Shown: in pieces, positions 43,289 through 48,115 of the stretch
How positions within the stretch are numbered: position 1 is the stretch's first letter
Layout: each line of letters opens with the position of its first letter
Assembly: GCA_016208315.1 (NCBI GenBank)
Contig: JACQYF010000003.1
Coordinates: 1 to 48,115 of the forward strand
DNA length: 48,115 nucleotides
Source of the DNA: Chloroflexota bacterium
GTDB taxonomy: Bacteria; Chloroflexota; Anaerolineae; UBA4142
Direction: 5' to 3'
The notes under the pieces: generated by a model
What the model saw: the letters and a program-made list of their open reading frames with translations, nothing else
What the model was told of the DNA's origin: nothing
Database searches by the model: none
Program-made: the position numbers and the translations under genes

Positions 43289-43867
43289 TTATCTTTTGAG
43301 AGCGCGAGAAAGCTGATCCATATAGTTCTCCCCTTGAACAAGCTGGTATCTTGCCATCGAAACAAGACCCTTGAGCATTTCTAACAGTGCATCTGCATCC
43401 GTCCAGCCAGCACCAACCCCCGGACACAGCGTCGGATCGAGGTAGGGTCCCCAGTACTTGTCGAGAAACAACGGGAAAGCCCGACAAGCCGTCGGTCGGA
43501 TGTCGTGACTTGAACAAGACCCGTCAGCCGGATTCCAAAAGTAACAGGAATTGTCCGGACGAAATCTTAGATAGGTTCTCTGATCAACGATCTGTATGCA
43601 TTCTCGCCCGTGGTTTTTCTCGATCCGTCTTGAATCCTCAGGAGTCAGCGGGCAAGTGCCTTGATCGCGAAATAGAGGGATTCCTTTGGGCTCCCAACCT
43701 TCAATATTCGGACTACAGCAGTGTTTGGGGCAGTCTCGCCCTAAGCAAACCCAGTTCACCTTTCCATCCACGATAAGGGCAGACGGCAAATCCAAAGATA
43801 CAGCATCGTGGGATTTGAAAACTTGCGCGCGGGCAAGTTTGGTTTTTGAAACAGTCCTCATCGTCAT
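43289..43867 (-). CDS. YkgJ-like cysteine-cluster protein
   Basis: A 192-aa protein with Cys groups typical of the YkgJ/CxxCxxCC family: VCLGRDCPKHCC (about 38-49), GTCPLTPEDSRRI, NSCYFW, GSCSSHDIRPTACRAFPL. The family binds a metal or Fe-S cluster; its activity is not known. The ATG at 43867 overlaps the stop of the agmatine deiminase gene (ATGA), with AGGA just upstream. It ends 16 bp before the oxoamine synthase gene. A role in modifying a peptide or carrier is possible only by association. Confidence 0.8.
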   Translation of the reverse strand: MTMRTVSKTKLARAQVFKSHDAVSLDLPSALIVDGKVNWVCLGRDCPKHCCSPNIEGWEPKGIPLFRDQGTCPLTPEDSRRIEKNHGRECIQIVDQRTYLRFRPDNSCYFWNPADGSCSSHDIRPTACRAFPLFLDKYWGPYLDPTLCPGVGAGWTDADALLEMLKGLVSMARYQLVQGENYMDQLSRALKR

Positions 43868-44941
43868 CTTCCTAATGGGATTGGCTGCACTAGGCAATGC
43901 ACACCGCCGCCAAGCAGGAACTCGCGCGCCGGTACCGCAACGATCTCTCGATCGGGAAACAAATCTTGCAATGTGCGCGCCGCCTGGCTGTCCGTCGGGG
44001 CATCGAAGCAAGGCATCACAATTCCGCGATTCGCAATGTAAAAGTTGACATACGAAGCCGGTAGCCGGTCGCCCGCCTTGAGGGGAGGGACTTGACCGCT
44101 TGCCGCGAGACCTTCGACCTCTGCTTGGGTAATGAACATCGGTTCGGGCTGGCGCAACTTGAAAATCTCAAAACGGCGTCCCCTGGCGTCCGTTTCCCGA
44201 CTGAGACAATCGTATGCTTCTAGCGAAATCTCCCGTTGTGGATCATCGGGGTCACCTGTCCATGCCAACACGAGAACCCAGGTCGCACAAAGCAACATAA
44301 TTGTCTATGTGCCCCATCGTTTCATCGCGATAAATACCTCTGGGCAACCAAATAACTTTGACGACATTGAAATATTCTTTGAAAATCGTTTCGGCAGTGC
44401 GCCGGTCCAGATTGGCGTTGCGGTTGGGATTCAGTATGCACTCTGCCGTCGCGATCAGAGTGCCTTCGCCGTCAACATACACGGCGCCGCCTTCCAAGAT
44501 CATGGATGACTTGTATCGGTCTAATTCCTCTCTTTCAAGAACTTGGCGAGCCACCTGGTTATCTTTGTCCCACGAAGTAAACAAGCCGCCCCAGGCGTTG
44601 AATTCCCAATCCACCCCGCGCACGACGCCCTGGGAATTGACGACGCACGTGGGACCCGTGTCACGGATCCATACGTCATCATACTCGATACTGACTGCCC
44701 TGACGTGGTTCGGCAGCCAACGGCGAACGGTGGCTAACTGCGCCGGCAATACCCCAACGGTCACCGGTTCAAAGCGGGCTATCGCTTGGATCACCTTCAA
44801 GAACGCTTGGCACGCCGGGACAGTATTCAACCGCCAGACATCCTGGCGTTCAGGAAACAACATCCAACACCCGCGATGCTTTTCGAATTCGGCGGGCATC
44901 CGAAACCCATCTTGGCGTGGCGTGCTACTCCGGGTTTTCAC
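43864..44941 (-). pseudogene. Agmatine deiminase with a one-base frameshift
   Basis: Agmatine deiminase converts agmatine to N-carbamoylputrescine. The upstream frame (GTG 44941 to about 44280) has RMPAEFEKHRGCWMLFPER, YDDVWIRDTGPTCVV, WEFNAWGGLF and MGHIDNYVAL. The downstream frame resumes at VLVLAWTGDPDDPQREIS and ends with FLLGGGVHCLVQPIPLG, containing the catalytic Cys. The shift lies near 44277-44290, next to a GGG run, and is explained by one extra base. Together the frames give a normal length of about 355 aa. The GTG overlaps the deoxyhypusine-synthase stop (GTGA). It could be a sequencing or assembly error, a real mutation, or programmed frameshifting; the intact codons either side argue for a recent or artefactual event. 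Confidence 0.85.
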
Positions 44942-46029
44942 GTGGCGCTGGTCTCCGCGTTTTTGACAAACGCTTCGAGCAAGCGATTCAACATCTCGTC
45001 GCGGCGATCATACAGTCGCCGCAACGGGCGCGGCGTTGCATTGGCAAGCAAGTACGCGGTCATGATCGGAAGCGCGATGGTGCTCTCACAATAACACACC
45101 ACCGTATCGGGGAGTTGATTAGGGTCAATCTTGCCCCACGTGACCGCTTCGCTCGGCGTTGCGCCGGAAAGACCGCCTGTGTCAGGACGAGCGTCCGTGA
45201 CTTGAATGAAATAGTCGTGACCTGCTTCTGGAATCCGCATAATCTCTTGTAACTGCGGTTCGGTCTGCAACGCAAAATTCTTTGGACTGCCCCCGCCCAA
45301 GATGACAATGGCGCTCTTGCCAACGGTCTTTTTGGCATGGTAGACAATCGCCGTCGTCTCGTTGACATCCTGCTCTGGATCCATGCTGAGACCATTCCCA
45401 GCCAGTCGTCGTGCCGCGACAATCATTCCAATCGTGGAATCGCCAGGGCTAGAAGTATAAACTGGAACGCCGGCTTCAAAGGCAGCACTCAACACTGACT
45501 TGGACGATATTCCCAAAATGCGTTCTCGCTCACAGACGTAGCGCCCCAGTTTGTAATGCAGTTCGGCCGTGCCCATGCGCTTTTGAAATTCAGGCGCGCT
45601 GACCACTTGCGCGACAAAAGCATCGGTCTTGAAGAGTACCTCTTGGTCAAAGAGAATATCGTAAATTCGGATCAGTTTCTCCTCACGCAATTTAAGATCG
45701 TCCCAATAGGGTACGATTCCGTGCAAGTCGCAACCCAGCGACCGATGCATGTCATGGTAGAGATTCGCGCCCGTGCTGACGATCCAATCAATCCAGCCCG
45801 CTTCGATGAGCGGGACAATGCACGAAACGCCCAAGCCGGCAGGCGTCAGCGCGCCCGACAGGGTCAAGCCGACCAACGTGTTAGGTTGAAGAATCTCGCG
45901 AGCAAGGAGTTGGCATGCCTCGCGCAACCGCGCCGCGTTGTATGCCAGGAGATGCTCGTCAACAATGTTCGTAATCGTGACATCCTTCGTCATCGGGCTT
46001 GGCGCGAGTTTCTTCCCGTAATCAACCAT
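44938..46029 (-). CDS. Deoxyhypusine synthase-family protein (probable polyamine synthase)
   Basis: A 363-aa member of the deoxyhypusine synthase fold, an NAD-dependent aminobutyl transferase. Visible features are LVGLTLSGALTPAGLG, WIDWIVSTGANLYHD, the SSPGDSTIGM segment and ILGGGSPKNF, whose Lys corresponds to the catalytic Lys of the family. Bacteria lack eIF5A, and bacterial homologues have been reported to make homospermidine or related polyamines. The neighbours, arginine decarboxylase and agmatine deiminase, make agmatine and putrescine precursors, so a polyamine role is likely. I use the ATG at 46029; 45993 is an alternative. The stop overlaps the next gene's GTG. Confidence 0.87.
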   Translation of the reverse strand: MVDYGKKLAPSPMTKDVTITNIVDEHLLAYNAARLREACQLLAREILQPNTLVGLTLSGALTPAGLGVSCIVPLIEAGWIDWIVSTGANLYHDMHRSLGCDLHGIVPYWDDLKLREEKLIRIYDILFDQEVLFKTDAFVAQVVSAPEFQKRMGTAELHYKLGRYVCERERILGISSKSVLSAAFEAGVPVYTSSPGDSTIGMIVAARRLAGNGLSMDPEQDVNETTAIVYHAKKTVGKSAIVILGGGSPKNFALQTEPQLQEIMRIPEAGHDYFIQVTDARPDTGGLSGATPSEAVTWGKIDPNQLPDTVVCYCESTIALPIMTAYLLANATPRPLRRLYDRRDEMLNRLLEAFVKNAETSAT

Positions 46030-46046
46030 TGTGAGCAACTCAAATT

Positions 46047-46648
46047 TCAGTCCGCGAACACGACCGCGGCTACAACCGTCGTCCAGTACCCGTCAATGTT
46101 TCCAACGGCAGACTGTGCGATGCTATTTCTCCGAATGCCCATACGCATATCGGCAGATTCCCCATTCCCTTTGCCTCGGTTCAGGACAAGCCCTGAGGCA
46201 CTGCTCGAAGGGACAAGCCCGCCCGGTTGGATGCCCGCGTACACTGGAACCTCCAATGCCGTCGTCAGCATCTCATACGCCAATTCCTCTGCATACGCTC
46301 GCGCCGTTTCTTCGGTTTGATTCAAGCCGTGGTGTTCCGAAACATAGCCATGCTGATTGGGGTCCTCCGGGATTGCCAGACCGATCGAACCAAAGATGCG
46401 TTCTCCCGGCTGATTGGTGGATTCTCTGGCTAAACGCAATAGACGATCTCGCCGGGAGACAAGTGGCTGAGTCCCTCTTCAACATCCACCAATTCGCAAT
46501 GGGGTGGAAGAATGGAAGAAACAGTAACGAGGTTGAAAGGGGCAATGCGCGCGTCACGCAGTGCCATCTCGAAACTAACCAGTTTCTCTCGATGAACGCC
46601 GACGCCTTTCGTGAGAAAGAACTTGCGTGGTATATAGTGGGTTGGCAT
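46047..46648 (-). pseudogene. Pyruvoyl-dependent arginine decarboxylase with a one-base frameshift
   Basis: This enzyme makes agmatine from arginine using a pyruvoyl group formed by self-cleavage at Ser-Ser. The first frame (ATG 46648, AGGGG site) has [22 protein letters not shown] and [12 protein letters not shown], with the cleavage Ser, and stops after GEIVYCV. The second frame continues with ARESTNQPGERIFGSIGLAI, GYVSEHHGLNQTEE and YAEELAYEMLTTAL to 46047. Adding one T in the TTT run at about 46432-46434 restores TGC GTT TTA GCC and a full-length protein. The defect is in a homopolymer, so a sequencing error is as likely as a true mutation. It is the first enzyme gene after the Gly-rich peptide gene. 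Confidence 0.87.
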
Positions 46649-46662
46649 CTCAATTCCCCTCA

Positions 46663-46696
46663 AGACCTGTCAGGTTTCCAAAAACCTGACAGGTCT
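46663..46696 (-). promoter_or_regulatory. Hairpin between peptide gene and biosynthetic genes
   Basis: Perfect 15-bp stem AGACCTGTCAGGTTT/AAACCTGACAGGTCT with a 4-nt loop and no T-run after it. Its position, right behind the small peptide gene and before its downstream enzymes, fits partial termination or mRNA stabilisation, but the same palindrome may also be a dispersed repeat. Confidence 0.55.
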
Positions 46697-46748
46697 CAGG
46701 TCTTCTTGGACGTTGGTCTGGACTATTCCTCGGCAGTGGACGCGCCGC

Positions 46749-46985
46749 TCATACCGCCTGGGGCATGGATGCCCCGGCTACGCCGCCCAATCCACCGGTC
46801 GGCGCGGCTGCCCCAGCCATGCCGCCAGCCGGCTTGGCTCCGCCAGCCATCGCGGGCATACCACCCGCCGGTCTGCCTGCCCCAGCCATACTGCTCGAGC
46901 CGCCAGCCGGCTTTGCTCCTCCAGCCATGCCGCCCATTCCGGCGCCGGCGCGGCGACCAACTCTCAAATTCGTTTGAACTTTCAT
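46749..46985 (-). CDS. Gly/Ala-rich small peptide, candidate exported precursor
   Basis: A 78-aa protein. MKVQTNLRVGRRAG forms a short basic start, followed by a Gly/Ala/Met/Pro-rich body with four copies of M-A-G-[GA]-[AG]-[KRA]-P-[AT]-G-G (MAGGAKPAGG twice, MAGAGRPAGG, MAGAAAPTGG) and a tail LGGVAGASMPQAV. A very good ribosome site (AAGGAG, 8 bases upstream) shows that it is a real gene. Several Gly-Gly pairs could be cut by the C39 exporter of the same cluster. It lacks Cys and has little Ser/Thr, so it is not a lanthipeptide. It may be a precursor peptide or a structural Gly-rich protein; I do not recognise a family. Confidence 0.75.
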   Translation of the reverse strand: MKVQTNLRVGRRAGAGMGGMAGGAKPAGGSSSMAGAGRPAGGMPAMAGGAKPAGGMAGAAAPTGGLGGVAGASMPQAV

Positions 46986-47077
46986 CGTGTCATCTCCTTT
47001 TTCATCTCCGCTTGTTTGCGAGCCAGAGAAACCGTTTTCATCCTCTCACGCGCCCGCGTTCACATTGGCTTTGGAAA

Positions 47078-47140
47078 TTTGTCATTTGTCATTTGCCATT
47101 TGCCATTCGTCATTCGTCATTTGCTCATTTGTCATTCGCC
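47078..47140. repeat. Degenerate heptamer tandem repeat
   Basis: About nine units of TTTGTCA/TTTGCCA/TTCGTCA in a row, in the gap before the Gly-rich peptide gene. No promoter boxes are clear in this gap (46986-47144). Confidence 0.7.
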
Positions 47141-47144
47141 GTGT

Positions 47145-47360
47145 TCACCTCCTTCCTGACTCACTGTCAGCCCGGTAACTTTCCACCAACTGAAACGGCG
47201 TCAGTCCTGTGCTAACCACTTTGTCCAATTTCTGCTTGCCCACATCCTCTTTGCCGGTCATGTGCGTGTAACCATGCTGCGCCAACCGCTCCACCATCTC
47301 CATCGCCATCTCCGAAATCTGTTGCCGCGATAGCCACCGCGTCTCGGCAATCGGGTGCAT
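47145..47360 (-). CDS. Hypothetical small protein after the ABC transporter gene
   Basis: A 71-aa protein I do not recognise: a helical, charged sequence (SRQQISEMAMEMVERLAQHG) ending PFQLVESYRADSESGRR. The ATG at 47360 has AAGGA close upstream; an extension to a TTG at 47390 is possible. It starts about 40 bp after the exporter ATPase gene and precedes the Gly-rich peptide, on the same strand, so it belongs to the cluster. Confidence 0.6.
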   Translation of the reverse strand: MHPIAETRWLSRQQISEMAMEMVERLAQHGYTHMTGKEDVGKQKLDKVVSTGLTPFQLVESYRADSESGRR

Positions 47361-47397
47361 ACTATCCTTCGACCAATCGCTAATCTCCAATCTCTAC

Positions 47398-48115
47398 TCA
47401 CGGATGCGCGATCACCATCAGCGTGGGCGCGCGGTTTAGCACACATTGCATCGCTCGCTGGAGATTTTCCGGATCGAGCGTGCCAAAAGTCTCGTCTAGG
47501 ATGACCAGGTCGGCGTCTTGCAAGAGCGCGCGGGCGATGTACAGACGGCTCGCCTCGCCGTGCGACAGTTGCCAGCCGCTTGCGCCGACCGGTTGCTCAA
47601 GTTTGGCGGGCATTCGGTCAAGCAAGTTGCCCAGACCCAGTTCGCGGCAAATCGCTTCCGCCAACTCAAGGTCTTCTGGCAGTGGGGGCCAACGACGCCC
47701 CATCAACAAGTTAAACGCAAAGGTCTCGGTGAAGATGTAATTCTCGTGGAACTGTGGAACCACGACCACTCTGCGCCGCCACGCGTCGGTTCCGATGGTT
47801 TGCCGATCGAGACTCTTCAACAAGACCAGACCCGATTGGGGCGTCCGCAGTCCAGCCAACAGAGCCGCCAAGGTGGACTTGCCCCCGCCGGAAGGACCCT
47901 CCAGCAACACGCGGTCGCCTTCTTGAATGCGTAGGTTACATTCGTCCAGGATGGTGCGTCCGCGATCGCGAAAGCGAAAGACCAGATTGCGCGCCATCAA
48001 CACCGGCACCTTGCCATCCGGCGCCGCGGCTGTTTTTTTGGTCATCGGCGCGACATGCGTGCCATCGGTCACTGCGGCTTTCACCAGCGATTCGACTTGT
48101 TGCCACGCCAACAAA
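47398..48115 (-). CDS. ABC exporter ATPase domain (5' end outside the window)
   Basis: The C-terminal 238 or so residues of an ABC transporter. Walker A GPSGGGKST, Q-loop VVPQFHENYIF, signature LSHGEASR, Walker B LVILDETFGTLD and H-loop AH near the very end are all present. The part before it (LAWQQVESLVKAAV...) looks like the end of a transmembrane domain, so this is probably an exporter half-transporter rather than a free ATPase. It stops only two residues after the H-loop His (VIAHP), shorter than usual. With the C39 exporter it gives the cluster a second ABC component. Confidence 0.85.
   Translation of the reverse strand, partial: LLAWQQVESLVKAAVTDGTHVAPMTKKTAAAPDGKVPVLMARNLVFRFRDRGRTILDECNLRIQEGDRVLLEGPSGGGKSTLAALLAGLRTPQSGLVLLKSLDRQTIGTDAWRRRVVVVPQFHENYIFTETFAFNLLMGRRWPPLPEDLELAEAICRELGLGNLLDRMPAKLEQPVGASGWQLSHGEASRLYIARALLQDADLVILDETFGTLDPENLQRAMQCVLNRAPTLMVIAHP

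Noticed and set aside
46749..46985. Peptide gene as a lanthipeptide or cyanobactin precursor
   Set aside because: No Cys, few Ser/Thr, no recognisable leader and no LanM, YcaO or protease-cyclase gene in the window.

Overview
The window looks like chromosomal DNA of a GC-rich bacterium, most likely Chloroflexota (Anaerolineae-like). This is an inference from gene content: multi-domain secreted multicopper oxidase, Ser/Thr kinase-TPR giants, FHA proteins, DUF6788, DinB proteins, many palindromic intergenic repeats, and genes with a TATAAT box almost touching the start codon. No rRNA or taxonomic marker is present, so the assignment is tentative.

Layout. 1-1.3 kb: palindromic repeats and a decayed IS1182-type transposase. 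1.3-7.4 kb: a 1756-aa secreted multicopper oxidase with FN3 and CARDB domains, a small anchored protein and a stand-alone LuxR-type HTH protein. 7.6-12.6 kb: a class I glutamine amidotransferase-like hydrolase, a membrane TPR protein, and a fused adenine methyltransferase/BsuBI-PstI-type endonuclease. 13-15.6 kb: an M20 peptidase and a tRNA operon (Pro, Gly, Ile2) in which HNH endonuclease genes fill both spacers and the tRNA-Ile(CAU) is split by a 198-nt group IC3 intron. 15.6-19 kb: a DinB protein, a toxin-antitoxin-like pair, a secreted two-module protein and a DUF6788 protein. 19.3-25.2 kb: a translationally coupled pair, an FHA-FHA-LCAT lipase and a kinase-TPR protein. 25.2-28.5 kb: a scarred accessory stretch with a serine-recombinase remnant, hypothetical genes, a frameshifted pRiA4b ORF-3-like gene and a degenerate receiver.

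28.6-48.1 kb is the most unusual part: about 19.5 kb of same-strand, closely packed or overlapping genes ending at a clear terminator (28568-28595). In transcription order they are: an ABC exporter ATPase (cut by the window edge), a 71-aa protein, a Gly/Ala-rich 78-aa peptide with four M-A-G-x-x-x-P-x-G-G repeats, pyruvoyl arginine decarboxylase (frameshifted), a deoxyhypusine-synthase-family enzyme, agmatine deiminase (frameshifted), a YkgJ-like Cys-cluster protein, an acyltransferase-ACP-alpha-oxoamine synthase fusion, a lipocalin-like protein, an FMN-binding split-barrel protein, a DUF2156/LPG-synthase-like acyl/aminoacyltransferase, a P-type ATPase without the CPx motif, a minimal HlyD-like protein, a ParA ATPase, two proteins sharing an unrecognised domain (one membrane-anchored, one with about 750 residues of 28-residue coiled-coil repeats), and a C39-peptidase ABC exporter. 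I read this as a candidate undescribed system that makes, processes and exports a peptide and/or a polyamine- or aminoketone-type product, with ParA and coiled-coil proteins perhaps placing the export machine. That reading is inference from gene content and coupling; the product is unknown.
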